Below, piece by piece: positions 25,832 to 34,631 of a stretch of 64,000 nucleotides of DNA (within the stretch, counting starts at the first letter, position 1; every line of letters starts with the position of its first letter). The notes below the pieces were generated by a model. The model made no database searches, was not told where the DNA came from, and saw only the letters and a program-made list of their open reading frames with translations. Origin of the DNA: G965237725 sp965237725 (GTDB taxonomy: Bacteria > Pseudomonadota > Gammaproteobacteria > Arenicellales > Poriferihabitantaceae). The DNA is taken from contig OZ250151.1 of assembly GCA_965237725.1 (NCBI GenBank), positions 1,674,001-1,738,000 on the forward strand, given 5' to 3'. Made by a program: the position numbers and the translations under genes.

Positions 25832-27562
25832 CTATTTGTTAATTTCCGCAACAAGCTGTTGAATGGTTTTCTGATCAGCGGTCTTCAACAATTGCGCAAC
25901 TTTGGATTCGAGTTTGGTGATGTCGGTTAATCTGATTTCACGTTTTACTTCCTGCAAAGTTCCAGGGTCCATACTAAAATCCCGCAACCCCAGGCCCAGC
26001 AGTACGCGGGTAAATTTTGTATTGCCTGCCATTTCACCACACATGGAAACAGGAATATTGGCGGATTTACCCGCATCAATGGTTGCTTTAATTAAACGTA
26101 AAATTGATGGGTGTAATGGATCGTACAAATAATTCACCTCATCATCAATTCGATCGATAGCCAGGGTATATTGAATCAGGTCATTGGTTCCAATAGACAG
26201 AAAATCCAGTTTGTCTGCAAATAGATCAGCTGAAATCGCTGCAGCGGGCACTTCCACCATACCACCCACCGGAATGTCGGATTCAAAATCATATCCCTGG
26301 TCGGTTAGCTCCTGCTTGACCTCTTTGAGCAGGGTAAACACTTGATCCAGTTCATCGGTATTTGAAATCATCGGAATCATCAATTTCAATTCACCGTGAA
26401 CCGAAGCCCGATAGATTGCCCGCAGTTGTGGCTTGAACAAACTGATATCATGTAGACATAAGCGGATGGCCCGAAGCCCAAGGGCCGGGTTGGTAATCAT
26501 TGAATCACTCACCCGACCACCATCAACCTGTTTATCAGCCCCAAGATCCAGAGTCCGGAAAGTCACTGGAGATTTTGTTTGCTGGAGCACCTGGCTGTAA
26601 ATTTCATATTGCTCTTCTTCATCGGGCAGGTCTTTGCGGTTCATAAACAGAAACTCGGTTCTATATAGCCCGACCCCTGCAGCGTTCTGGGATTCGCTTT
26701 CGGAAATTTCTTCAGGAAGCTCAATATTTGAGTTCAACGAAATCTCAACACCGTCCAGGGTGGCCGCCGTCGCGGTAAGCAGAGAGTCCATTTCCTGGGT
26801 ACTGCGAATTATTTTCTCCCGACGCTTGCCATAGGCCTCGAGGGCGGCTTCATCGGGGTTGACCAGAACCACCCCGCGCTTGCCGTCGATAATCAACAGG
26901 TCGCCGGTACGCAGATATCGAATACCACCATGTAATCCAACGATTGCAGGGATTTTCATGCTGCGGGCGATAATCGCGGTATGGGAAATCGGTCCGCCCA
27001 GGTTGGTAATGAATGCGCTAATTCGATGCTTTTTTAATTCGATAGTATCCGCTGGGGTCAGGTCATTAGCAACGATCACTTCACCATCAAACTTGCCCAC
27101 GGGCTGATCTGAAAGATCACCATGCTCATCCAGCAACTCCCCCTGAATGCGATTTATCACCTGGGCCACATCCGCAGATTTGGCGCTCAGATAGGGGTCG
27201 TCAATTTCACTGAAAATTTTATCCAAACTCATGGCATGCTGCTGCAACGCCGCTTCAGCATTTATTTTTTGCGCACCGATGATGTCAATGGGATCCTGGC
27301 TGAGCGTGGGATCCTGGAGCATCAGCAGGTGTGCCCCTAAAATAGCGCCGATTTCTCCTGCACCCTCACTTGGCAATTGTTCTTTTATAGTCTGGAGCGT
27401 TGCACTTGCATTGGCGATGGCCTGTTGCAGTCGTTTAATTTCTCCGTCGATCTGGCTGGAGTCGATTTCATATTCTGGAATCTCCTGACCGGGTCTTCGA
27501 ATAATACGCGCAGTGCCGATGGCAATCCCTGCTCCAACGCCATTGCCGTGAAGGGTAAACAC
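25832..27562 (-). CDS. Phosphoenolpyruvate-protein phosphotransferase, PTS enzyme I
   Basis: EI takes phosphate from phosphoenolpyruvate to HPr. The 576-residue protein has the phospho-His194 in GGPISHTAIIARSM, the PEP-binding TEFLFMNR and the active Cys in PVSMCGEMAGN. It has no N-terminal GAF domain, unlike EI-Ntr (PtsP) of E. coli, so it resembles PtsI in architecture. It starts at GTG 27562 after a GGGGG ribosome site, 9 bp after the HPr stop. It is last in the rpoN-hpf-ptsN-hprK-rapZ-HPr run. No sugar-specific permease is visible, so it likely drives regulation by PtsN and HPr. Confidence 0.93.
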   Translation of the reverse strand: MFTLHGNGVGAGIAIGTARIIRRPGQEIPEYEIDSSQIDGEIKRLQQAIANASATLQTIKEQLPSEGAGEIGAILGAHLLMLQDPTLSQDPIDIIGAQKINAEAALQQHAMSLDKIFSEIDDPYLSAKSADVAQVINRIQGELLDEHGDLSDQPVGKFDGEVIVANDLTPADTIELKKHRISAFITNLGGPISHTAIIARSMKIPAIVGLHGGIRYLRTGDLLIIDGKRGVVLVNPDEAALEAYGKRREKIIRSTQEMDSLLTATAATLDGVEISLNSNIELPEEISESESQNAAGVGLYRTEFLFMNRKDLPDEEEQYEIYSQVLQQTKSPVTFRTLDLGADKQVDGGRVSDSMITNPALGLRAIRLCLHDISLFKPQLRAIYRASVHGELKLMIPMISNTDELDQVFTLLKEVKQELTDQGYDFESDIPVGGMVEVPAAAISADLFADKLDFLSIGTNDLIQYTLAIDRIDDEVNYLYDPLHPSILRLIKATIDAGKSANIPVSMCGEMAGNTKFTRVLLGLGLRDFSMDPGTLQEVKREIRLTDITKLESKVAQLLKTADQKTIQQLVAEINK

Positions 27563-27571
27563 TAAGTCCCC

Positions 27572-27844
27572 CTACTCCCCTTCACCAAAACAGTCTTCGA
27601 ATAATTCAGCAATGCCCGTAGCCGCCTGCTCTGCATCTTCGCCATCAGCGATCAGTTTCAATTCCATGCCCTGGGCCGCGGCAAGCATCAGCACGCCCAT
27701 AATACTTTTGGCATCCACATTCTTGTCACCATTATGTAATTTTATTGCGCTCTTGAAACCCGCGCTTAGTTTGACCAGTTTCGCTGCAGCCCGGGCATGC
27801 AGTCCCAGCTTATTCACAACCTTAATTTGTTTTTCTACAATCAC
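27572..27844 (-). CDS. HPr phosphocarrier protein (NPr/PtsO-like)
   Basis: A 90-residue PTS carrier. The phospho-His is His16 in KLGLHARAAAKLV, and Ser47 in AKSIMGVLML is the site phosphorylated by HPr kinase. Both residues are present, and hprK lies two genes upstream, so control at Ser47 is plausible. The start is GTG 27844, embedded in GTGA with the rapZ stop, giving tight translational coupling. In proteobacteria without sugar PTS such an HPr mainly passes phosphate from EI to EIIA-Ntr. Confidence 0.95.
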   Translation of the reverse strand: MIVEKQIKVVNKLGLHARAAAKLVKLSAGFKSAIKLHNGDKNVDAKSIMGVLMLAAAQGMELKLIADGEDAEQAATGIAELFEDCFGEGE

Positions 27845-28734
27845 TTGTCTAGCTCTCTATGTCTGATTTGAACTTTAATCTGTTTTTCCGAAAACAGCTT
27901 CACAAGCTGTTCACTTATATATACCGAACGATGCTGACCGCCGGTGCAACCAATGGCAACGGTTATATAGCTTCGATTTTCATTAGCAAATCCGGGCAAC
28001 CATTTGCCAAGAAAATTAAATATTTCCATGGTCATTTCCTGAACATCAGATTTGGTCTCGAGAAATGCCTGGACTGGCGGATCAAGACCGGTCAGAGGCG
28101 CAAGCTCCGGCTGCCAGTATGGGTTGGGTAGACATCGCACATCAAAAACAAAATCCGCTTCCCTTGGGGTGCCATTTTTGAATCCAAATGATTCAATCAG
28201 AAACAATGGCGCAGAGGACAATCCTGCCCCAGCAAAATCCCGAATCAGTCCTCTCAATTCGTGGGGTGTGGTCTCCGTTGTATCGATCACTTTTTCCGCT
28301 CGTGCATGCAATGGCTGCAGGAGCTCGCGCTCCTGTCGAATACCTTCGATCAATGGTGTGTTGGTATTGGTCAGCGGATGTTTCCTTCGCGTTTCGCCAT
28401 AACGCCGAACCAGTTTTTGTTCCTCTGATTCGAGATACAGGATTCGGTAGTGAAACCCTTTGCTTTCCAACTCTCCGAGTACCGCATCGAGCTCGGACAT
28501 AAATTGCTTATTCCTGGAATCAATGCTCACCGCAGCCCCTGGAAACACGCCCGGATCAGACTGATCAAATGTTTTTGGCAGTTTTTCAGTAAAATCGATT
28601 AACAGGGTTGCCGGCAGATTGTCGATGCAAAAATAGCCAATATCCTCCAGTGATTGCAGGGCAACACTTTTACCCGAACCCGAGAGCCCGCTTATGATAA
28701 TCATATCCATCGCCGTCCCGGCTTCACTAATCAT
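27841..28734 (-). CDS. rapZ: RNase adapter / nucleotide-binding protein RapZ
   Basis: The protein has the P-loop IIISGLSGSGKSVAL near the start, LEDIGYFCIDNLPATLL, the Walker B-like ATAVSIDSR equivalent region and the C-terminal VAIGCTGGQHRSVYISE and RHREL. RapZ in E. coli delivers the sRNA GlmZ to RNase E and so tunes amino-sugar synthesis; here the RNA partner is unknown. The start ATG 28734 has an AGGAAAG ribosome site six bases before it and overlaps the hprK stop, giving 297 residues. The neighbourhood ptsN-hprK-rapZ-HPr is conserved in proteobacteria. Confidence 0.93.
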   Translation of the reverse strand: MISEAGTAMDMIIISGLSGSGKSVALQSLEDIGYFCIDNLPATLLIDFTEKLPKTFDQSDPGVFPGAAVSIDSRNKQFMSELDAVLGELESKGFHYRILYLESEEQKLVRRYGETRRKHPLTNTNTPLIEGIRQERELLQPLHARAEKVIDTTETTPHELRGLIRDFAGAGLSSAPLFLIESFGFKNGTPREADFVFDVRCLPNPYWQPELAPLTGLDPPVQAFLETKSDVQEMTMEIFNFLGKWLPGFANENRSYITVAIGCTGGQHRSVYISEQLVKLFSEKQIKVQIRHRELDK

Positions 28735-29671
28735 TGGGCTTTCCTGAATTCGCCATGGCATTATTGTGCCTGGCAATAAATTCGGAGCTGCTGTCAATTC
28801 CGGACATGCGCAACAAATGATCACGAACCGCCGCTTCAACTAGCACCGACAAGTTTCGGCCGGGGGCTACCAACATGGTCAGGCAAGGCACCTTTATGTC
28901 CAGCATTTCCCAATCGCGCAAACTCGGTGCCAGGCGGTCCACTTTCTGAATTTCTGAATTACTGGCGTCAATTAAATCGATGACCAACTGCAATTTATAG
29001 GAACTCAGTACCGAAGCCGGGCCAAACATTTTCAGAATGTTAATGATGCCCAGCCCACGAATCTCGATATAACCGCGCAGGGCTTCCGGGCATTCACCGA
29101 TCAACTCACTTTGCTCGCCCCGATAAATTTCAACCGCGTCATCTGCAACCAGCTGGTGACCGCGCTGCACCAGGTCCATAGCCACTTCACTTTTACCAAC
29201 GCCACTTGCCCCGATTATTAATACACCCACATTCATTACTGCCAGAAATACGCCGTGTTGCATGCCGCGTAGCGCCACAACTTTTGGTAAATGAGACTGC
29301 AGATAATCCAGCGCGTAGTTCGAGTCCAGCTGGGCCTTAACCAGCGCAATAGAATTTTTATTGCACACTGATATCATCGCCGGGCTAGGATTACAGCTTT
29401 TACATAATATGATTAACCCAACCTGCTCACCGCTAAATGCCGGACATGCCAATAGGGATTGTTCGGATTGGGAATAAACCCATTCCAGTTCATTATTGGT
29501 AATTAAACTGATAGACGTCGATCGCAGGGGGTTTAAATAGCCGAACAGTTTGATGGTGTGGTGGTGACCGCGAATGACTTTATCCGAGTCGCAAATCCAT
29601 TCCACATTTTCGAGCCCGGCCAGAACCTGGTGGGCGGTAAATTCATCGGCCTGCAATTCCTCTGCGTTCAT
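28727..29671 (-). CDS. hprK: HPr kinase/phosphorylase
   Basis: A bifunctional enzyme of 314 residues that phosphorylates and dephosphorylates Ser47 of HPr. The Walker A loop is GASGVGKS at 154-161, followed by the catalytic acidic pair in LVADDAVEI. The HprK signature is EIRGLGIINILKMFG; MQHGVFLAV holds His139 of the active site. HprK is typical of firmicutes but also present in many proteobacteria next to ptsN. It starts 8 bp after ptsN and overlaps rapZ by 8 bp, so it is expressed with them. ATP or pyrophosphate dependence cannot be judged. Confidence 0.95.
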   Translation of the reverse strand: MNAEELQADEFTAHQVLAGLENVEWICDSDKVIRGHHHTIKLFGYLNPLRSTSISLITNNELEWVYSQSEQSLLACPAFSGEQVGLIILCKSCNPSPAMISVCNKNSIALVKAQLDSNYALDYLQSHLPKVVALRGMQHGVFLAVMNVGVLIIGASGVGKSEVAMDLVQRGHQLVADDAVEIYRGEQSELIGECPEALRGYIEIRGLGIINILKMFGPASVLSSYKLQLVIDLIDASNSEIQKVDRLAPSLRDWEMLDIKVPCLTMLVAPGRNLSVLVEAAVRDHLLRMSGIDSSSEFIARHNNAMANSGKPND

Positions 29672-29679
29672 GAGGTATA

Positions 29680-30213
29680 TTAAATCACAGAAAACAGGTT
29701 ATAAAGCTCCGTTGTTGAATTAGATTGTTGGACTTCATGGACAAAGCTTTGGTCGCTAAATTTTGTTGCCAGCCTGGCAAGTAAATCCAGATGGAGCGCG
29801 TTGGCTTCGGTCGGCACCAGCAGACATACCGCAATCCAAACCGGATTACCATCCGGGGCGTCATAATCAATGGGGGTTTCCAGTTTAGCGATAGCGATCA
29901 CTGGCTCTTTCAGGCTATCGATGCGACCATGGGGTAGTGCGATACCTTTGCCAAGGGCTGTACTACCCAGTCTTTCGCGGTTGTGCAGGGTTTCAAATAT
30001 TTCCGCAGAAGAGGGCACTTCCCCAACAATTTCCGGATCACAGATGACTGCGTTGTTGGTAATTAACTGGGAGAATTGTTCGAGCAAACGTTTTCGACTG
30101 GTTACCGCCATATCTACAACAACCAGATTAGGTTGCAGGCAGTCGAGGCAGTTTAAGGCGTGTTTAGGCGCCCCGTCATCTGCACGGGACACCTCGGAAA
30201 CGGGTTCAGTCAT
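29680..30213 (-). CDS. ptsN: Nitrogen regulatory PTS EIIA component
   Basis: EIIA-Ntr of 177 residues. The phosphorylation site is His95 in GIALPHGRIDS, with the preceding RLGSTALGKG. The N-terminal 25 residues are extra compared to E. coli and variable. PtsN controls potassium uptake, envelope stress and sigma-54 related functions in enterobacteria. Its place between hpf and hprK is standard. It overlaps hpf by 4 bp (ATGA). Confidence 0.95.
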   Translation of the reverse strand: MTEPVSEVSRADDGAPKHALNCLDCLQPNLVVVDMAVTSRKRLLEQFSQLITNNAVICDPEIVGEVPSSAEIFETLHNRERLGSTALGKGIALPHGRIDSLKEPVIAIAKLETPIDYDAPDGNPVWIAVCLLVPTEANALHLDLLARLATKFSDQSFVHEVQQSNSTTELYNLFSVI

Positions 30214-30533
30214 CCGGGAATTTGTTTTATTGAATCTTCATTGCGGTGATGGTTGGTAAGCTTTTCTTTGTGCTTAATGACCTGTCTATCCAGCTTGTGA
30301 ACCATGGCATCTATAGCAGAATACATGTCCTCTGCGGCACTGGAAGCGTGGATCATAGCACCTTTTGTATTTACAGTGGCCTCTGCAATATGCCTTGTTT
30401 TCTCAACGTGAAGCACAACATTTGTGTTGGTAACATGATCGAAATGGCGGGTTATTTTTTCAACTTTATCTGACACATGACTATGTAATGAATCGGTGAT
30501 TTCCATATGTTGTCCACTAATTGAGATTTGCAT
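30210..30533 (-). CDS. hpf: Ribosome hibernation promoting factor
   Basis: A 107-residue short-form HPF. The sequence QISISGQHMEITDSL starts the fold, with EKITRHFDHVTNT and VEKTRHIAEATVNTKG in the middle and AAEDMYSAIDAMVHKLDRQ as the second helix; then KHKEKLTNHH. It binds in the decoding centre and helps to form inactive 100S ribosomes in stationary phase. It lacks the long C-terminal extension of HPF-long. It is the usual gene just downstream of rpoN. A MITE copy lies between rpoN and hpf and may alter expression. Confidence 0.95.
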   Translation of the reverse strand: MQISISGQHMEITDSLHSHVSDKVEKITRHFDHVTNTNVVLHVEKTRHIAEATVNTKGAMIHASSAAEDMYSAIDAMVHKLDRQVIKHKEKLTNHHRNEDSIKQIPG

Positions 30534-30642
30534 AAAACGTTCTCCTGTTAATTATTTATAAAATACATCGTGTGTTTTTATAATGGGTTAAAGAATATAA
30601 AATGAAAATTTTAAGGTTGTTTCACCTCCTGAAATTTAGCTA

Positions 30643-30843
30643 GGGAACCTCTGAATAAGTCTGGGCGAATCAAGTTGCCATGTAAATTGGCGCTGGGCAA
30701 AATGATCAAGATCTAGGCAAAAAATCGTAGCAATAGCAGGGCCCATGCAATCACTTGGGCGAGATTTTTTAACGACGATATTGCCCCGCGATATATGGGG
30801 TTTGGACTCAAGTTGATCGGTCATGCCTTGTTCAGAGGTTCCC
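30643..30843. mobile_element. MITE-like element, copy C (subfamily 1, full length)
   Basis: This 201 bp element is nearly identical to copy B. Ends are GGGAACCTCTGAATAAGTC and the complement of GGGAACCTCTGAACAAGGC, flanked by TA on both sides. The same minus-strand open frame with core AIATIFCLDLDHFAQ is present. It lies between rpoN (stop 30849) and hpf (start 30533), inside a conserved operon. The paired ends would form a long hairpin in the rpoN-hpf transcript. Confidence 0.88.
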
Positions 30844-30848
30844 TAAGT

Positions 30849-32330
30849 TTAGATTGACTTTCGTTTTGATGAAGATGGAATATTTAATAGTTCACGATAT
30901 TTGGCTACTGTTCGTCGTGCCACTTTATATTCAAGGGTTTCCAGTTGAAGACATATTTTCTCATCACTAACCGGTTTCTTTGGTGATTCATTCTGAATAA
31001 TGCGTTTGATTTCCGACTGAATAGCCGTTGACGAAACTGACTCTCCCTTTGCATTATCTATTTGTGATGAAAAAAAGTATTTGAGTTCGAATATCCCCTG
31101 GGGTGCAGACAGGTATTTCCCTGATGTGGCTCTCGACACCGTAGACTCATGGATACCCAGGGGCTGTGAAATATCCGCCAGGGTTAGTGGTCGCATTTTT
31201 TCCGACCCGACATTAAAAAAATCCTGTTGTCGTTCTGTAATTTCTCTTGCAACGGAAAGAATCGTTTTATGTCTTTTTTCTATATTGCTTAGTAACCACT
31301 TAGCATTTTGTAACTGTTCTTTCATAGAACCAAAATCACTGCTCGCTCCCTTGCTGATCAGTTTTTGGTAGTCATCGTTAATAACCAACTCGGGCACGGC
31401 CTTGGGATTAAGGACTGCAAACCATGTTTTGTCTTTTTTCTCCACTAGAATTTCCGGGACGATATAGTTTATTGCCGCACCACCTACATTTAGGCCGGGG
31501 TGGGGATTGAGGTTTTGAATCAATCTCACTGCATTTCCCAACTCCTCCTCAGACACATCCAGGGCTTTACGTAATTTTGAATATTCCTTGTTGGCCAAAC
31601 CGGAAAGATGATGCTCTACCAGTTTACAGGCGGTGTAAAAACCGGGGGTGTCGGTGTTTTTGGCCCGTAATTGCAGCAATAAACATTCCTTGGGGTTTCG
31701 TGCCGCTACACCAGTAGGTTCGAGTTTCTGCAAGATAGCGAGCACCTGTTCAATGTCCTGCATCGGTACTGGTTCGCGTTCTCCCAGGGTTTTTTCTATC
31801 TCTTCCAGGGAAACATCGAGATATCCAGCGTCGTTAATATTCTGAATTATATGATGGGCTATACGCCGATGAGCCTCGTCCGAAAACAAGAATATTGCCT
31901 GGGAACCCAGTGCCTCCCGCAAAGTCACCGGTTCTTCCGGAATGACATATTGTGAATTAGATTCTTCATAGCTTTGCGTGCCCGGCCGATTTATTCTGCG
32001 TTGATCTATGGGGGCATAATTCTGTGGGTCATCCCAGGTGGGTTGATCGGGATCCGGAATCTTGTCAAACTGAAGTTGCGCCATATTGTCCGGATCGCCT
32101 TGTGTCGTGCTCTCCAAATCACTTCGCTCAGCCTCCATGGATTTATCTTCCGTTGGCTCAACCTCGATCCCCAGCTCCTCGCGCATTTCCAGTAAGGGAT
32201 TAACTTCATGGGCAAGTTGTAACTCTTCGCTTAGCTCACTTGTTGACATCTGCAGTAATCTGATCCCCTGCTGCATATGGGGCGTCAGTGTCAATTTTTG
32301 ACCTTGCCTTAAATCAAGTGATTGCTTCAT
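30849..32330 (-). CDS. rpoN: RNA polymerase sigma-54 factor
   Basis: A 493-residue sigma factor. The N-terminal region I is glutamine- and leucine-rich (LRQGQKLTLTPHMQQGIRLL), followed by an acidic linker. The core-binding region and the HTH LADISQPLGIHESTVSR precede SGKYLSAPQGIFELKYFFS. The RpoN box is ARRTVAKYRE near the C-terminus. Sigma-54 drives nitrogen, motility and other activator-dependent genes and in Pseudomonas-type bacteria also pilin. It lies between lptB and hpf, the standard order. Confidence 0.97.
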   Translation of the reverse strand: MKQSLDLRQGQKLTLTPHMQQGIRLLQMSTSELSEELQLAHEVNPLLEMREELGIEVEPTEDKSMEAERSDLESTTQGDPDNMAQLQFDKIPDPDQPTWDDPQNYAPIDQRRINRPGTQSYEESNSQYVIPEEPVTLREALGSQAIFLFSDEAHRRIAHHIIQNINDAGYLDVSLEEIEKTLGEREPVPMQDIEQVLAILQKLEPTGVAARNPKECLLLQLRAKNTDTPGFYTACKLVEHHLSGLANKEYSKLRKALDVSEEELGNAVRLIQNLNPHPGLNVGGAAINYIVPEILVEKKDKTWFAVLNPKAVPELVINDDYQKLISKGASSDFGSMKEQLQNAKWLLSNIEKRHKTILSVAREITERQQDFFNVGSEKMRPLTLADISQPLGIHESTVSRATSGKYLSAPQGIFELKYFFSSQIDNAKGESVSSTAIQSEIKRIIQNESPKKPVSDEKICLQLETLEYKVARRTVAKYRELLNIPSSSKRKSI

Positions 32331-32553
32331 AACATGGATAGTTTACGCCAATGTGAAGTATGTTTTATTACCCTTAAGTGTACTCCAATCACCAAATTAA
32401 AAAATCCATGCTATAATTTTTGGCTTTGCTGGCTGAGAACTGAGAATCTTTCAGGAACTTTGACAATAATCGGCCCCAATCGGCAATAATCAGCGGTGAT
32501 CGGTTGAGCCCCCGCTAATTTCTCTAACTAAATTCCCCAGATAAACAGACGGG
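32331..32553. other. Intergenic region between lptB and rpoN
   Basis: This 223 bp minus-strand gap is unusually long for the conserved lptB-rpoN junction. It holds short related units (AATCGGC, ATCAGCGG, ATCGGTTG around 32465-32505) but no clear gene, MITE or terminator. A separate rpoN promoter here is likely. Confidence 0.35.
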
Positions 32554-33279
32554 TCACATTCTAAAATCATGGCCCAGATAAACATCTCGGGCACGTTTAT
32601 CTTTCATGATGCTTTTCGGTGACCCCGAAATCAGTACCTCCCCCTGGTGCAAAATATAGGCTCGATCACATATCCCCAAAGTCTCCCTGACATTGTGGTC
32701 GGTAATTAACACCCCTATTCCTCTTTCTTTAAGCACACCAATAATGTGTTGAATATCCCTTACCGCGATAGGATCAACCCCTGCGAATGGCTCGTCAAGG
32801 AGTATAAACGCCGGTTCCAGGGCCAGTGCCCGGGCGATTTCAACTCGGCGTTGCTCTCCACCGGACAGCTGTATGGTTTGCTTGTCCTTAAGATTAAAAA
32901 TTCCAAATTCCTTCATCAGTTTATTGCTGATCTTGAGTTGTGTGGTCTTAGGATGTTTTCCCGCGGCTTCGAGTACCGCCAGAATATTTTGCTCAGTGGT
33001 CAATTTACGAAATACCGAATGCTCCTGGGGCAGGTAGCCGATCCCCTTGCGTGCACGTAAATGCATGGGTAGCGAGGTAATATCTTCACCATCCAGGCTG
33101 ATGATGCCTTCATCGCTACGCACCAGCCCGATCACCATATTAAAACAGGTGGTTTTACCTGCGCCGTTTGCACCAAGCAAACCAACGATTTCGTTGTTTG
33201 CCACGCCAAGATCCACACCATTGACAATAGTTGAGTTCTTATAGCTTTTCACCAACCCTTTGGCGGTTAAACTTTTCAT
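32554..33279 (-). CDS. lptB: LPS export ABC transporter ATP-binding protein
   Basis: LptB powers extraction of LPS from the inner membrane with LptFG. The 241-residue protein has Walker A GANGAGKTTCFNM, signature LSGGEQRRVEIARAL, Walker B FILLDEPFAGVD and the H-loop ITDHNVRETL typical of LptB. It is normal in length and sits between lptA and rpoN. A MITE copy separates it from lptA, so the coupling of lptB to lptCA may be partly broken. Confidence 0.97.
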   Translation of the reverse strand: MKSLTAKGLVKSYKNSTIVNGVDLGVANNEIVGLLGANGAGKTTCFNMVIGLVRSDEGIISLDGEDITSLPMHLRARKGIGYLPQEHSVFRKLTTEQNILAVLEAAGKHPKTTQLKISNKLMKEFGIFNLKDKQTIQLSGGEQRRVEIARALALEPAFILLDEPFAGVDPIAVRDIQHIIGVLKERGIGVLITDHNVRETLGICDRAYILHQGEVLISGSPKSIMKDKRARDVYLGHDFRM

Positions 33280-33294
33280 AAAAACTTAAGACTT

Positions 33295-33456
33295 GGGAGC
33301 CTCTGATTAAAACTGGGCAGATCAAGTTGTGATTCAAAATGATCAAGATCAAGGCGCGAAACGCACACAATAGCACGGCTATTGGGAAGTTTTGCAACGC
33401 AGAAATTGATAATTTTAAACTCAAATTGACTGTTCATGTTTTAATCAGAGGCTCCC
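33295..33456. mobile_element. MITE-like element, copy D (subfamily 2, shortened)
   Basis: This 162 bp element has ends GGGAGCCTCTGATTAAAAC and the complement of GGGAGCCTCTGATTAAAAC, a perfect 19 bp inverted repeat. The right flank is TA. The interior AATGATCAAGATCAAGGCG and GGCTATTG match copy E at 62680-62868. The ends differ from subfamily 1 (GATTAAAAC against GAACAAGTC). It lies in the 213 bp between lptB and lptA on the minus strand and will be part of their transcript. Confidence 0.87.
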
Positions 33457-33492
33457 TAATTTTTAATATGGCAAATAGCAGTTGGGAACGCC

Positions 33493-34188
33493 CTATTCTG
33501 AGGTTTGGTCAGTTGACTCATCTGACCCTTCCTCTTGCCCTGCTTCCATTTCAGCCTCAGGGTCTTCGCCGCCTTCCGCTTCTACTGGCTCTGCTTCCTC
33601 GGCCACTTCGGGCTCTGGTTTTTTTCTCGGCTGGATAACCAGGCTCGGACGAGAATCATCCGTAGACTCTTCGCCCGTAGCCGAATCCCCTGAGGTTTCA
33701 GATCCAGAGGATTCGCTGCCTGAGGTCTGGGAAGACTGAGAGCCCCCACCTTTAACCCTGACTTTTTCGGTTACCAGATCGTAGGTGATGGTTCTACCGG
33801 TGATTGTGGTATCGCCCTGAATTACCTTGGCCTGACTTTGCAAAGTAACAATTTCTTTGATCTGGTCCATGGTAATTTCTTGAGCAAAACCAAACACATC
33901 TTCTTCTTGCCCTTCTGGTCGCTGTTTAAATTTTCCTGGATTACCAATACAAATACCCTTGTCTAGCTCACTATTATCATTTAGATAGGTGGTCAATTCG
34001 TCACAATCCAGGCGGATTGATCCCTGTCGAAAAACCACGTCCCCACGATAGATACGTACGCCAGTGTTGAAATCCATCTCAAAATCATCAGCATCGAGTG
34101 TTGCGGGCTGTTCAGAATCACTGTCGAGCGCATTTGCCGTCTGACACAATACCAGCAAAATACCCACTACAACCAATCTGTAAATCAT
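33493..34188 (-). CDS. lptA: LPS transport periplasmic protein LptA with acidic C-terminal tail
   Basis: LptA bridges LptC and LptD in the periplasm. The signal peptide ends near QTANALDSD, followed by the OstA-type repeats ADDFEMDFNTGVRIYRGDVV, RLDCDELTTYL and AKVIQGDTTITGR. After about residue 150 comes an 80-residue low-complexity tail rich in Ser, Gly, Glu and Pro with a basic PRKKPEPE patch. Normal LptA ends near 160-185 residues. ATG 34188 is chosen, nine bases after GAGG. lptC lies just upstream. Confidence 0.88.
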   Translation of the reverse strand: MIYRLVVVGILLVLCQTANALDSDSEQPATLDADDFEMDFNTGVRIYRGDVVFRQGSIRLDCDELTTYLNDNSELDKGICIGNPGKFKQRPEGQEEDVFGFAQEITMDQIKEIVTLQSQAKVIQGDTTITGRTITYDLVTEKVRVKGGGSQSSQTSGSESSGSETSGDSATGEESTDDSRPSLVIQPRKKPEPEVAEEAEPVEAEGGEDPEAEMEAGQEEGSDESTDQTSE

Positions 34189-34193
34189 TACAC

Positions 34194-34631
34194 TCAACCT
34201 CGATTTTCTTTAAGATGAATTATCATTTTTTCGGAAGTCGCAACACCCCCTACATTACCAGACTGACTTTGTATCACACGAACGTTCCCTGTCAATAACA
34301 CCGTGCTACGATTATCATAAAGCCAGCCGGATTCGGCGTAGATATGTCGGGGCGTACCCGACAGGTCGTATTGAATTATATGGGGATTGTCCAGCAAAGC
34401 CCTGTCACCTACAGGATAGTGAACCATGCGGTCGCCTATCACCTGATATCTTTGTCCATCTTTTCCCATGCCCGTGGAGACGAAATTTTCAGCATAATAG
34501 TCAGGATCGTTTTTCTCCGCCTCGCTGATTTCGCCGGTGTGTTCTTCCAGTAAACCAAACTGCAACCAAACAGACAAAATTACAAATACAATAAATATTC
34601 CGATCAGGGCAAGATTTTCTTTAATACTCAC
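34194..34631 (-). CDS. lptC: LPS export system protein LptC
   Basis: A 145-residue bitopic protein. An N-terminal helix (LALIGIFIVFVILSVWLQFG) anchors it, and the periplasmic part has the LptC pattern YYAENFVSTGMG, MVHYPVGDRALLDNP and ESGWLYDNRSTVLLTGNV. It receives LPS from LptBFG. The start is GTG 34631. It follows kdsD with 24 bp between; kdsC, usually between them, is absent. Confidence 0.92.
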   Translation of the reverse strand: MSIKENLALIGIFIVFVILSVWLQFGLLEEHTGEISEAEKNDPDYYAENFVSTGMGKDGQRYQVIGDRMVHYPVGDRALLDNPHIIQYDLSGTPRHIYAESGWLYDNRSTVLLTGNVRVIQSQSGNVGGVATSEKMIIHLKENRG

